DNA of 60,000 nucleotides from Cryptomeria japonica (taxonomy: Eukaryota; Streptophyta; Pinopsida; Cupressales; Cupressaceae), in assembly GCF_030272615.1 (NCBI RefSeq), contig NC_081413.1:15884285-15944284 (forward strand), in the 5' to 3' direction. Shown here in pieces: positions 23,831 through 36,073 of the stretch. The notes under the pieces are model-generated. The model was not told where the DNA came from, did no database searches, and saw nothing but the letters and a program-made list of their open reading frames with translations. Both the position numbers and the translations under genes were made by a program. Each line of letters begins with the position of its first letter. The first letter of the stretch is position 1.

Positions 23831-25041
23831 TGTTGGGAAAATGGTGTCTCTGTTAATTTTGTGGATCAAAATTAAAATTTATCTTCTTCTATGTATTATC
23901 TATCACTGAATTGTTGTATAAATCTGATTGTCTTCTTTTATGTTGCAGGAGAGGAGGAGCATTTTTATTTCAATGTACATTCTCACACATTTCATTTGGT
24001 ATATGTAGTGGGCTGGGTACGGTCAAGCGATGCCTTGACCGGCCATGTCTTTTGGACATGGCCGATCAAGACATCACTTGATCGTGCCCCCTCACGATAA
24101 TAAATGTTTGAATGAGAGACTTCATTTATCTCTCATTCAATCATTTATCTTACCGAGGCTATCATGCATTAACAGTCTCAACCTTGCATTTACATGAGGT
24201 TACTATTTATAGTAAGTTTTAGTTTGAGCATGAAATGGTGCGAAATTCTCCCCAAAGCTTCGGATTAGCTAAATAAGCATGCCAGTAAATCTTCGTCGCA
24301 AGATCATAGCTAGTTTTGAAGATATTAAAGTTTCTGTTTGTGCGATGAAATGTATAAATTTAATTTTGAGGACTTTAGACCCTTTGAAACGCCCTAAAAA
24401 AGTGGGTATAAACGATGTGGCGGGTTACGAGGTGATAGAGCACTTCACGAGCTTTCCGGCACATCAAACGGTTCGTCAACCGGACACCCGATTCACAAGT
24501 TATGGCCTCTGGAAGTTTGGGCTCCTAAAATAGGAAAAATACAAAATGCATCGGACACATAAACGAGCTGTAAAAGGGAGGAACACGTGTTGATGTGTGT
24601 TTTTACACGTCATAGGGCATCTAGAATGGAGATAAGATCGGCTCTACTTTATTGGGTGGTTTTAGCCCATGGTTTTGTAATACCATTTGACAGTTTCTTG
24701 TATTGTATCTCCTATATATGAGGTGTGTGAGATAGAGGTTGTGTGTAAGAGTCTTATGGCTATTAAGTTACCTCTAAGTCTCCGGTTGGTGGTACTCCTG
24801 TGAAGAGATTACTCTGCAAGTATATAGTAATCTGTTATTGATTGCTGAATAATATATTGAGTTGCTTTTGGAGTGTAGGGATTTTCTTTTCCACAGGTAA
24901 ATCATTGTGTTGTGATATGCATGATATTATGTTTATTTCTGTTAAGTTTTTGTAACTATTGTAACAATCTGTAAAAAAATTTGCATTATCCTCCTCTCAA
25001 GGTTAGTGTAGGAAGTCGTTCCGCTACTTAACTTCCTTACA
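23831..25041 (+). repeat. Copia-2 3' LTR with a solo LTR inserted
   Basis: The LTR is 23,831-23,850 plus 24,175-25,041, about 882 bp without the insert and one TSD. It matches the 5' LTR along its length, ends CTTCCTTACA and is followed by the GTTTG TSD. Confidence 0.9.
23851..24174 (+). mobile_element. 324-bp solo LTR (TGTTAA...TTAACA)
   Basis: Flanked by GTCTC at 23,846-23,850 and 24,175-24,179. The ends TGTTAA and TTAACA form the inverted pair of an LTR. It has a TATA-like TGTATAAATC near 23,913 and AATAAATG near 24,100. There is also an inverted repeat around CGGCCATGTC / GACATGGCCG (about 24,040-24,067). There is no coding sequence. It is unrelated to elements A-C. Confidence 0.8.
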
Positions 25042-28000
25042 GTTTGCTGCCCTATAACATAGTTCCTTAAGTAGCCCTCTATCCATTTGTTTACAATCTT
25101 GATTTGCCCATCAGTTTGTGGATGATAGTTGGTGCTTGGTGTTAATATTGTGTCTATCAATCAAAAGCGTTCTTGCCAAAACAAACTAAGAAACCAACTG
25201 TCCCTATCACTTACAATGTTCTTTGGCAAACCATGGAGTCTAAAAATCTCTTTACAAAAACAAATCTGCCACTTGTGGAACTTTATATTTTGAAGAAATT
25301 GCATAGAAGTGAGCATATTTAGTGAGTCAATGAACAACCACATGTATACAATCCTTACCTTGTTCTATCAGCAACCCTGTAATGAAATCCATGGATATGC
25401 TCTCCCAATTTTCATTTGGAATGGATAGGGGCTGCAATAAACCAACTGGAAAAACTTGCTCTGTTTTGTTTTGTCAACAAACCATACACTCTCTAACATG
25501 CTGTAACACATTATTCTTAAGTCCTTTCCATGAAAAACATTCTCTCACCTACTTGTATGTCTTGTAGAAGTCTGGCTGACCAGCAAGTGGTGTATCATGA
25601 CATGCCCTCAAAATCCTCTCCTTAATCTTGGATTGAGGTATAAGATACACCCAGTCTTTGTAGAGGATGAGCTCGTCAACCACTTTGAAGTTTAAACCTA
25701 TCATCTTGCAATTTCCCTTCCAAAATATCATTAGCAACTGGATTCTTAACATACACAGCCATTATAGAAGCCTTCCAATCTGCAGATATATTAGTTATAG
25801 AACAAATATAAGCTTTCCTAGAGAGTGCATCAGCCACCACATTATTATTCTCTTTTACATAATGTCAAATTCATAGGCATAAAGTTTGCTTACACATTTT
25901 TGCTGTCTATCATTCAAATCCCTTTGGTTGAGGAAGAACTTCAAACAATTGCGATCCATTTTGACTACAATGTTCCCACAAACCAAGTATTGTTGAAATT
26001 TTGCTAGAGCATGCATGATAGCCAACATCTCAATCTCATAAATCGAGAAATTTGGTTTTGTCTCCTTGAGCTTCCTACTCTAGTACGCTATTGGATGTTT
26101 ACTTTGCATAAAGACAGCCCCAATACCTTATCCTAAAGCATCACATTCTTAAATGAAAGGAAGTGAGAAATCTAGAATTGCCAAAATGGGACATGAATTC
26201 ATTACCTCAAGTTGCTTTGTTGCTGAACTCCAAGAGGATGCCCCTTTCTTCATCGAATTTGACAAAGCAGTTGCAAGTTGTGAGAACCCTTTTACAAATC
26301 TCCTCAATAGCTGCAAAGTCCCACAAATCCTCTCTAGTGTGTCAAATTCCTCGATGTAAGCCAATCTTGGATAGCCTTGATCTTCTCCTCATCCACACTA
26401 ACCCCTTGGGCACTAATCTTGAACCTTAAATATAAATTTTAGTCAACTCAAACTCACATTTGGAGACTTTGGCATAAAAAGAATGTTGCTAAAGTATGCC
26501 AAGCACTTCATCTAAATGCTTCAAATGGTCCTCCCAGGTCTTACTATAAATAAAGATGTCATCAAAGAAAACCAATACAAACTTCCTCAACTAAAGAATG
26601 AATATCTGATTCATGCATTACTTGAAGGTGCGGGTAACTTGGTTAATCCAAATGGCATGACCAAGAACTCATAATACCCATAGTAACATCTAAAAGATGT
26701 TTTGAGCACAACCTCATCTCTTGCCTTATCTAGTGGTACCCTAATCGTGTATTAATCTTGGCGAAATACACTGCTCCATGAAGCTCATCAATTAATTCAT
26801 CAATCCTGGGTATGGGGTAGTGATTTTTTATTGTCCTTTTGTTAGGATCTATATATGCACATTCTCATAGTCCCATCTTTCTTCTTAACCAAAACCATGG
26901 AAGAAGCAAACGGATAGGAACTAAGCCTTATGTGTCCCATATCTAGTAGGTCCTTAATTGGTTTTTCAATCTCTTCCTTATAGTTCTTGGGATGGTGATA
27001 TGGAGTTGTGATGATAGGTTTTGCTCCTTCATCAAGATCAATCACATGTTGGAATACTCTATCTAGTGTTAGACCAAGAGGAATGTCATCAAAGACCTTA
27101 CTATGTTTGTTCAAGATGAATTGAATCTCAATATTGTAGGATCTCCCATCCTTCCATGGACGAGTGTCTGTAATCAAACATTCAACTACCCATGCTACTT
27201 GGTCTCTACGAAAAGCTCTCTCCGTCCTCTTAGCCGAAACCATCAGGGTTCCCCATTAGAAAGGTCGTGTAGAACTATCATATTTGTCGAGCGAGTACAA
27301 CCATTGCACTCCTAAGACCAAATCTATATCACCCATGCTGATAACAAAGTAATCATCTCGCATCTTATACTCCATTTGTTGAATCTTCTTAATACAAGGA
27401 AGAATTGTCCCACTTGCGACTATAACATTAAACCCTTCAAGTCTTTTGCCTTCAGTCCCATTTTAGTCACTAGTTCCTCATCAATGTAATTGTGAGTAGC
27501 CACACTATCAATAAGAACTATCACCTTTTGCCCTTGCAAGACTCCTCCAATATGAAAGGCATATATCTAGGTGCCCTTAATAGTGCTATATGCTCCCCTC
27601 CTTGGTGCTCATGCTCAACTATTCTAGAACTTTCTTCGACTCAGGCTCATCATCCTTTGTATCCTAAATGGAAACTACCTCTACATAATGTATTTGTCCC
27701 TTCCCCAAACACCTATGTCCTGGTTGCCATGGATGTCTACATATGAAACATAACTTTTTCCTTTGGAGTTCATTCTTCGACAACCCTTATTGGTTTTGCT
27801 TAGGAGAGGATACCTTAGGAAGTGACATGCTCTTCTGAAAAAGTCTCTTTGGCATGATAGGAGGTAATTTCTTGGAATAGAATCTATCCTTAGTCACTCA
27901 ATCCTCTAGATTTAGAGCTCTCTTGATGGCTTCTTGCAATGAGCTTGGACCAAAAGCCCTAACTAAACCTTTGAGGGGTTCAACTAGGTCTTCCACAAAA

Positions 28001-28540
28001 AGGACTATGAACCTTCTTTCTATTAGAATCAAAAGTAGGAATGATGATCTTCCCCAAACAGTGTTGAATTCCTTCCGCTCTTTATACCTTCTCCTCCTAT
28101 GCCCATTCCTTGTCTTCATCTCAGAGAATTTTGTAAAAGTCATATCTCTCTGCCTATGGTAGCACTTAGTATTCACCATGAAGTCTTGTCATTTCGTCCT
28201 CCTGTTCAAGTGGCTCTTCCTCCCTGCTTGTTCCTTGCTCCAAAAATTTGGCCCTGAAAATTTTTGTATTGGTTGAGGCATTCTCACCACCAAAGCTGCT
28301 CCCTTCTGCTCCATTTTGTATAGATCCATCAGCACTCAATTGCTGGTTCAATCCTCTTAGAAGTTGGACCATCTCCACCATGGTATCTCTCATGCTAGTC
28401 TAGAGCTCTTTGGTCTCTTTAATGATTTCTTGAGGATTGTCTTCCACTTTGTCACCCATGGCAGCCTCCTCCTTCTCTATCTAATGATACCTCAGATCTT
28501 TGTCCCTCATGAATTAAATATACAGTCTGGCAAGATGCCA
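25042..28540 (-). pseudogene. Gypsy-1 gag-pol, main part
   Basis: Read on the minus strand from 28,540: gag (FVEDLVEPLKGLVRAFGP near 28,000), a CX2C...GHRC zinc knuckle near 27,745, protease (where DSGAT has become DSVAT near 27,510), then RT from about 27,240 (GHIRLSSYPFASSMVLVKKKDGT near 26,900, followed by a damaged YR.LN motif). RNase H sequence follows across 26,400-25,850. The integrase zinc finger (RACHDTPLAGQPDFYKTYK) ends at 25,549. The integrase core ([13 protein letters not shown] near 25,200; STNYHPQTDGQ near 25,140) breaks at 25,042 where Copia-2 entered and resumes at 4,347. Many stops and frameshifts are present. Order and motifs are those of Ty3/gypsy chromoviruses. Confidence 0.85.
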
Positions 28541-28553
28541 AGCTCTAATACCA
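28541..28553 (-). other. Gypsy-1 primer-binding site
   Basis: The minus strand reads TGGTATTAGAGCTTG, a one-base variant of the tRNA-Met site, two bases from the LTR edge at 28,555. Confidence 0.85.
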
Positions 28554-28570
28554 CTGAAATATACTAGCAC

Positions 28571-29316
28571 CAGTGTTCCACAGGGACGCGTCCCCCCCCT
28601 TTTTGGCCGCATCTCGGAGACGAGGACCTCTTCGGGACAGGGGGACGGGAACGCCATGTCCCCCGCCGCCACCACCCAAGTGCCGCCGGAGACGGGGAGA
28701 CGTCTCCGTATCTCCAAAGAAGACACGTCTCCCCGTCCTTCGAGAGACATGCAGACATCTCTTGAGGGACGGGGAGACACCCAGACGTCTCCCATCGCCC
28801 CCACGTATATGCAATGTTTAAAATTAAAATTTTAAAAAAATTTAAAAAATTGACTTTTTTGGGGGTTAAGGGGTAACCCTAATTGGACATGGGCCAATAG
28901 AAAAATAGCACCCGACGCTTTTATAAAATAATAAAAGTATTTTTGGCACTGCCCCTTGACCCCAACTTGGGGGCGTTGCCCCCAAACCCCCATCGAAAAA
29001 TATAGGGGGAAACCACACTGATGTAAGTAGGGAAAATTTAACCTCCGAGTCTGATTAGGCTCCATATAACAACATAATTGATAATAAGCATTGAAGAAAT
29101 ATCGGTATTTAGATTTAGTATTTCAAATTTCCTATAGTTTCATTTGAAATGTAATTCTTCTACTATTATACTGTCATACATCTCTTCAAAACTAGTTTTT
29201 CAAGTACTATATGTATATTTATAACTACATCAGCACCGCCACCCCCCGCCGTCCCCAAACTTAGGCCCTTGGTCCCCCTGTCCCGGAAACCTGTCCCCAA
29301 CGCCGATGGAACATTG
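28571..29316. mobile_element. Non-autonomous hAT transposon (746 bp)
   Basis: The 8-bp TSD ACTAGCAC is perfect (28,563-28,570 and 29,317-29,324). Terminal inverted repeats are CAGTGTTCCACAGGGAC at the left and, read from the right end, CAATGTTCCATCGGCGT. The 8-bp TSD and CA(G/A)TG ends are hAT hallmarks. It has no transposase. The left 250 bp are very GC-rich and carry GAGACGTCTC palindromes, open in many frames by composition only. Confidence 0.9.
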
Positions 29317-29613
29317 ACTAGCACAAAAAATACCTTCCAAATCCAAAAGATGACTCAAAATAAGCATAAAATATGTCAACTCACGATTACTTCGTAAATT
29401 GAAACTAGATTGTTCACAATGAAGAAATCAACACCACTGATCCAAAGCTCAATCCAAGAATACATATAACAATTCATACAATAGCAGTTCAAGATTACAT
29501 CTATCAACTCATACAACAACCCTTGATTCAAAAGAAAGATCACTACACTTGTTGCAAAAAACAGGGCAAAACACAATGGCAAATCTTGTAATCATCCATA
29601 CTAGTCATAATAA

Positions 29614-31332
29614 ACCCATCCTAGGATCGGAGAACACCACTTAATTGAACACCTCCCAGGTCCCTATCCACGGGGTGGGTGGGAGGATGATAGTTGAATT
29701 TTCACCCTATGCTTATTGTTGTAGTCAACTACAATCAATGTCGCGAATATTCAAACATTGATAACTGCAAGAACTACTATTGCATTTACACCTATAACCT
29801 GGGTTGCTACTATCTTTGTCCATGTTTTGGGACTTAGGGTGCTTTCTCAAAGGGCAGCTACTAAATGGACTTTGTCTTCATCTAATTGTTTTTATTATCT
29901 CTCTAGTGGCTCCACTCTATAATGTGCCTTGGATTCACATCACATGGTCAATAGGAATACCTATGCAGGTACAGGTTCAATTCTCGTCCATTTCAAATCC
30001 CGATGAGCTACATATTTAATGTATAGTAGTGGATCATCATATATGTATCATAGATATATGTTGTTTGTACCACATTGGTGGTTCAATGCTATAAATGCCA
30101 AAGGGATACATCAATTCACTAGTGCGCTCTGCATATTGATCCCATGATTATCCATAAAAGGAGTCCCTACTAATCTAATGTGGTGCTGCTCGCACTAAGC
30201 CATTGTTGTTACACAAGGTGAAACCACATTATCAAATTCATGCATTCTTTGGTTGCTGCCATGAGCAAAAAGAATCCATACATCTCTATCCAAGCAAGGC
30301 ACAGCAATGTTTCTGGTATCAATAACCTAGTTTGCATAGCCCCAAATGACCGTCAACTCAACCTATGCATACAATTAGTATCAGAAGCTCAAAACACACC
30401 TATAGATTAAAAAGTAGAATGCATTTGGTTGCTACAACTTTGGTCATCTTTATTTCCCAAATCTAACCTACAGAGTATCTCTATGCAGTGTACCTTTGAT
30501 TGGGTCTTCTTTCCCCGAGTTTTGTTTGTCGTGATAAAACTACTCCAACTATTATATCAAACCTCCATGTGCTACAAGTCAACATTTGCATGACACAACT
30601 ACCATATTTAACCCATTTCACTAGTAGTTTCATTCCCATCAATGAAGTAAGGCACAACTACCTACTATTTTGTGTCTACTTAAGGAACGTCTGATCGAGG
30701 TGGAATGTACGAATTGAATCGAGTCTTTGGGCAAAGGTCGAGTGCAAGTAATCGAGTGATCAGTAGGTGTCTCATATTATGAGAGCAAGTGCGTATTTAT
30801 TTGTTCCTCTCTATTGCCCTATCTATAGATGAACAGTTGTTTCATGTTTTCTTCTGTAATCTTTACACCGTCTATAAATAGTAAGGGATCATTTGAGTCT
30901 CTCATCCAAAAGTCATCACTTATAGGGCAAGGCCCCCCTTAGAAGAAATGCATGTACTTGTCGTTATACGATGCATTATGCACTTGAAGTATTTGAACAC
31001 GGAATAAACCATGGGCACATTGATTGACCATTAATGTAGAGCGCATAGGGCCCTACAAAAGTTCAGGTTGGGTGGGGCTCGATAGTCCCAATGCCTTGCT
31101 CTGAGCCCTTGATTTAGTACTCGTATTTTCTCCCTCCTGGCTCATTAATCCGTATATAAGGTAGTGGCTTATCTCCCTCCTAATAGTAGTGTAGCGAAGC
31201 CCCTTCCCTTCCTTGCTTTCTTGCTTTCCATCCATCCTGAAGATAGACGAATCCATCTATTCAAATTGCCCCCATCTTATCTCCCACCACTCCCTTACAC
31301 CCGATTTGATCGCATCCTTCCACCAATATGCT
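29614..31332. other. ~1.7 kb segment of unknown origin within the Gypsy-1 5' LTR
   Basis: It replaces about 48 bases (2,950-2,997) of the other LTR. I see no gene, no clear TSD and no paired ends. It has plus-strand TATA-like motifs CTATAAATAG (near 30,872) and GTATATAAGG (near 31,152), and a PBS-like TAGTATCAGAAGC near 30,379. These hint at remains of another LTR element, but this is weak. Confidence 0.4.
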
Positions 31333-32635
31333 AATTGTAGGCATACACAATCAGGGGGTACCCTAAGTCGATATTATATGTGCACCTTAGAATAGGCACG
31401 ATAAGAGGCTTGGAAATTGATGTTGATCCAATGATAATTGATCTAGCTTGCTAAATGGATTTAGTTTTGGTTGTGTTCCAGAATAGAGCCACCTTCTATG
31501 TGTGTATAACTTCAGTAGTGACTTTGTCCTCTTGTAATTTGGAAGCTCCAACAATTTCTAAACAAATGATAGCTTGAATATCTCAATAAAATAAATTGAC
31601 GTTGATTACCAAAGGCTGATTAGGTAGAGGTTTCATTCTACTTGTAAAGACTAGTGTTGAGGTTTCCATCTCAAACTAGGCACACCCTAAGCAAGGAATC
31701 AAAAGGCTTAATTTGTGATGATGAATGAAGAACAACCTTGCCCTTACATGGTGTTGATGTGTCTTTTGTACACGACCAAACAAAGAATAAAATACCTAAA
31801 GGGTACCTTATCCTCTCTTGAACAAAGTTTCCCGACTGCTGAAGATCTCGCCGAAGGATCAGTCGGATTAACTCCAAGGTTCTGATATGTAGGCTCTCTA
31901 CGTGTGGATAAGCTCTTTGCGGTACGATGTGATTTTGCTGGAATCACAAGGGGACTTACATTCGATGACATGAACGTCTGATTTGCTGGAATCACAAGTC
32001 CTATTTACTATCTGGAAGATAAAGAAATGACAAAAGATACAGGGTTTAGGAAGTCTACTCTAAGACCTAGAATGCGAGAAGATGGATGGATGACTAAGTG
32101 GAGTCCTACTAGGCTGGGTCTCACCATCAGGTTGAACAATTCAACACCAACTCAGTGCGATCTTCTAAGGGATGTTTCAAATATGTTCAAATCGTACACC
32201 ATCAAATACTGATCACCATTCAAGATAATGTATGAACAACAAAGGTGTTACAACTCCGGATTAAGCTCGTTCTATGCTAGTTGACCACGCAAGGTGCACT
32301 TACAGTCAGCAAAAGGCTAGTGGTTTGGACCAGGTGGATTCCACGCGAGTGCATTCAATAACTTCTTTCATTCAATTTAATTATCTATCATCTAAAATGA
32401 AGATTCAACAAGAGACCATGCATATTGCAAAGAAACAACACACTTCGCCATAACTTCAATGAAAATGGAGTTTATTTACAATCAATGGCAACAATTTCTT
32501 GCCTTGTCCTCCAAATCTGCTCTAATTGCTATTCTATAAGCTGACTATTCACTATTTCTAACTATTCTCTATTAATCAATCTCTGACTATTATCTATTAA
32601 CCAACTATTAACCCTTTACAAATGAGGACCTAGGG

Positions 32636-32645
32636 CTTTATATAG
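32636..32645 (-). promoter_or_regulatory. Element B distal TATA box
   Basis: The minus strand reads CTATATAAAG, a canonical plant TATA box, 64 bases after the telobox palindrome in element orientation. AAATAAA follows about 165 bases later (near 32,470), giving the same TATA-to-poly(A) spacing as element C. Confidence 0.55.
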
Positions 32646-32708
32646 AGAACCCTTTACAAACAGACGGCTCTGATTGACTTAGAATCAATGGCTAGGATTA
32701 CAAGATAG

Positions 32709-32726
32709 AAACCCTAATTAGGGTTT
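32709..32726. promoter_or_regulatory. Telobox palindrome in element B
   Basis: Identical 18-mer to elements A and C, conserved although much of the surrounding sequence differs. Confidence 0.6.
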
Positions 32727-32933
32727 GTTACAACAAACTTCCTTAGCCAATTAGAAAATTACATTCCAAGGGTAAGGACCAATAGGAAGCAGGGGTAGGT
32801 ACATCAAAGTTTGTGCCACCTCCAGTAAATTAGGTACATTGAATCTGGTCATGCTGAGGTGGACCAATCCGACTGGAGGAATGAGGATTGAGATGCCACC
32901 TTGTCTAGTACTTGCTCGTTCCTCTTTTAATAT

Positions 32934-33326
32934 TCAATTTGATGATGCTGAAAAGTTAACTTTGATAACTCTTCTAAAACTATCTGCTTCTTCAATGTAC
33001 CCTTGCATTGACCTTGGTTGATCCTCCTTTGTCTTTAATGTGCTTGATGAACGGTGTGCCTTTCTTTGACTCCCATATGTCTGATGAGGTTTCCTAACTG
33101 TCAAGTTGTCCTTCTCTAGAAATACACCTCGCCTTGAAGTGCTGGCAAAGCCTTTCTTTGTTATCTTGTGGTAGAATGAGGTCTTGAGGCTAACTTGAAC
33201 TCCTTGAACACTCCTAGTCATCCAATGCCTCAAAGCATCTTGAGTCTTCCCCTTTTGCCTGTGGAACGTCCTTGATGATGATGGACTGGAAGTGGTCGTC
33301 CATGCCCTGGCCTGGTCTTCTTCCAT
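32934..33326 (-). CDS. Hypothetical 130-aa frame in element B's cargo position
   Basis: ATG at 33,326 (MEEDQARAW...) follows directly after TTTATTTTGCAG, a good splice acceptor, just as the large gene in A and C follows an acceptor. The protein is Ser/Thr- and Lys/Arg-rich (SSPSSSRTFHRQKGK, TSRRGVFLEKD) and shows no similarity that I can see to the A/C gene or to known families. It may be the surviving end of a different cargo gene, or chance. I lean slightly to a remnant because of position and acceptor. Confidence 0.3.
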   Translation of the reverse strand: MEEDQARAWTTTSSPSSSRTFHRQKGKTQDALRHWMTRSVQGVQVSLKTSFYHKITKKGFASTSRRGVFLEKDNLTVRKPHQTYGSQRKAHRSSSTLKTKEDQPRSMQGYIEEADSFRRVIKVNFSASSN

Positions 33327-33440
33327 CTGCAAAATAAACCAAAAGATGATTAAGGATACATAATAAATTTATTTAACATAGCATTTTCTACCTTAAATCA
33401 TCAATAAGAGTTATCAAAATGAAGTTTGCTTGAAATCCTT

Positions 33441-36073
33441 CCCAGGGACAGGCCCCATAAAATTTCGCCCTAGACCCTGGCCAAGGACAGGACCTATTTG
33501 GGATTTTCGCCCTAGACCCTTTGGAAGGGTCAAGAGTGAAATTTGCATTCCAGGACAATTCTATCACTCCTTTACGCCAAAATTCCTCCCAAGGCAAGCA
33601 TATGCTTAGTTTTCTCTTCTCCAAAGCCTAGGGATCCATGTCCTGACCTTGGTTATGGGCAAGTTAGGTGAAATTGAGAATTTCGCTCTGGACCCTTTGG
33701 AAGGGTCAGGAGCAAAATTCAAGCTTTAGACTTATTTCTTGACTTCCTTCGCTTCAATTCACCTAACAAGGCAAGAATACCTCACTCCACCTTCAACCAT
33801 GCCACAAGAATCAATGTTTTATCTTCACCCAAGGAGAAAATGGTGGATTTGAAGAATTTCGCTTTGGACCCTTTGGAAGGGTCAGGAGCGAAATTCATGT
33901 TTTGCTTGTTTTCCCTCACTCAACTCCATTCCTCTCACTTTGCCTCTCACCTCTGGATCTATCTCTCAACTTGCTTGACAACATTTACTTGGCCTCAAAA
34001 TGGCTAAAAGGAGAATTTCGTTAAAAAACATGGCCAGGGACAGGACCTATAAGGGATTTCGCCCTGGACCCTCTGGAAGGGTCAGGAGCGAAATCCTTAT
34101 CCAAGCTTAGAATCTTCATTTTTGGAGGCAACAATCCATTCAAGGGCAATCCTAGGGGCATCCCCCAACTTCTCCCACCTCAGGTCTAGGATTAGCTTGG
34201 CATAAAAATGAAAGGAAAAGGTAGTTTTAAGGAATTTCGCTCTAGACCCTTTGGAAGGGTCAGGAGCGAAATTCATATTTTGAGCTTATTCTTTCATTCC
34301 TCTCACTTCCATCCACCTTCAAAGGCAAGGTCACGCCACTTCACACCCATCCAAGCAATTAAAACCAAGGATTCGACTTGCTTTGAAGGGAAAATAAGTG
34401 ATTTTAGGAATTTTGCTCTGGACCCTTTGGAAGGGTCAGGAGCGAATTTCATGATTTGGCTCAATTCCTTCCAATTTGATAATCACTAGCAAGTCAAAGT
34501 CACACCTAAGCACACTTCCAATCCTAATTCACCTTGAACCACCCTAGACTTGCAATAAAATTGAGGGAAAAGAGTGGTTTTGTGAAATTTCACTCTAGAC
34601 CCTTTGGAAGGGTCAGGAGCGAATTTCTCATTCGAGACTTGACTCTTCATCTTTTCAATCCCAATCTTATTTGCAAGGTAAAATTCCATCACTCTTCACC
34701 CAAGGAACAAGGTTTGAAGCCCAAGCATGGAAGCAAATGAGGTTAATAAAGAATTTCGCTCTGGACCCTTTGGAAGGGTCAGGAGCAAAATTCATGTTTT
34801 AGGCAAAACCTTCATCTTTCAAAGCGTCCAACTACCTCTCAAGGCAAAAACATACTAATCCGCCCTCCAACATGCCAACGCCTAGCCAAAACAAGGAAGA
34901 AAATAAGAGCTATAAGGATTTTCGCTCTGGACCCTTTGGAAGGGTCAGGAGCGAAATCCTCTTTCCAGATTGATTTTGCACTTCATTCATCCAATTCTTC
35001 TTCAAACGCAATCAATTCAACTTCCTTTCATCCTAGTCAAGGCAATTCGCTATCAAACTAGCTCCAAACAAGGTCACTCTAGGGCCTAAGGCAAAAAAGC
35101 AAGTCAAATGGAGGATTTCGCTCTGGACCCTTTAGAAGGGTCAGGAGCAAAATTCTCCTTCCAGGTTGATTTCCACACTTTCAAAGCCTTAAACCTCCTC
35201 TCCAAGGCAAACATGCATCAAAGCCTTCTCAACTATGCCCCAAAAATCCAAAACTTGGCCATATCAAAGAGTAAAATAGAGGGAAGGGTGAATTTCGCTC
35301 TTGAATTTCGCTCTGGACCCTTTGGAAGGGTCAGGAGCGAAATTCTCCTTCTAGGCTCATTTTCACTTGTTTCCTCCCTTCTTTGGCTTGGATATAACTC
35401 ATTAGGCTTCTCCTGATCATCCTCCAGTCCAAGTTAGCATTCACTTCAAGGCTTTGTGAAGAAAAAAGGGGCTCATATGAATTTCGCTCTGGACCCTTTG
35501 GAAGGGTCGGGAGCAAAATTCTTGTCTTGGTCAAAAATCCTTCACTCCTTCACATTCTATCACTTGGAAAGGCAAAGACACATCATTTCCCTTCCAAATA
35601 CGCCCAAGGAACAAGGTTGGTAGTCTAAGCAAGGAAACAAATAAGGCTTATGAAGAATTTCGCTCTGGACCCTTTGGAAGGGTCAAGAACAAAATTTCTA
35701 TTTTAGGCTAAAATCCTTCACTCCTTCACTTTTAGTCACTCCCTAAGGCAAGAACATATCCATCTACCCCCACCAAGGAACAAGGCTTTCAGTGCAAACA
35801 AGGATGAAAAAAGATGTCTTCTAAGAATTTCGCTCTGGACCCTTTGGAAGGGTCAAGAGCGAAATTTCTTTTAGGCTCAAATCTTGACTTCATCTCTCAC
35901 ATTTCTTCACTCCAAATAAGTGTTTTGCCCTCAATAATGCTTGGGAATGAGTTAGTTCTAAGTTTGGATCAAAGTAGAATGTCCTATAGAGGAATTCGCT
36001 CTGGACCCTCTGGAAGGGTCAGGAGCGAAATTGAAATTCGCTTTGGACCCTTTGGAAGGGTCAAGAGCGAAAT
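33441..36073. repeat. Element B hairpin-repeat array (~17 copies)
   Basis: Copies of an imperfect inverted repeat with arms ATTTCGCTCTGGACCCTT and AAGGGTCAGGAGCGAAAT occur near 33,505, 33,680, 33,856, 34,058, 34,231, 34,410, 34,587, 34,752, 34,919, 35,115, 35,307, 35,480, 35,656, 35,826, 35,993 and 36,036, with a degenerate copy near 33,460. Steps are mostly 165-200. The core CGCTC.GG.CCCT matches A and C, but B has its own homogenised arm sequence and longer arms. Confidence 0.85.

Larger units (their letters stand above)
4348..25041 (+). mobile_element. Copia-2: Ty1/copia retrotransposon with three nested insertions
   Basis: Plus-strand element flanked by GTTTG at 4,343-4,347 and 25,042-25,046. 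Both LTRs start TGTTGGGAAAATGGTG and end CTTCCTTACA. Removing element A, element C and the small solo LTR leaves about 5.8 kb, a normal copia length. PBS, gag, protease, integrase, RT and RNase H come in copia order. It is inserted into Gypsy-1 integrase, so it is younger than Gypsy-1 and older than A, C and the solo LTR. Confidence 0.92.

Noticed and set aside
28545-28821. Four overlapping open frames on both strands
   Set aside because: They are a by-product of the GC-rich left end of the hAT element; none has protein-like composition.
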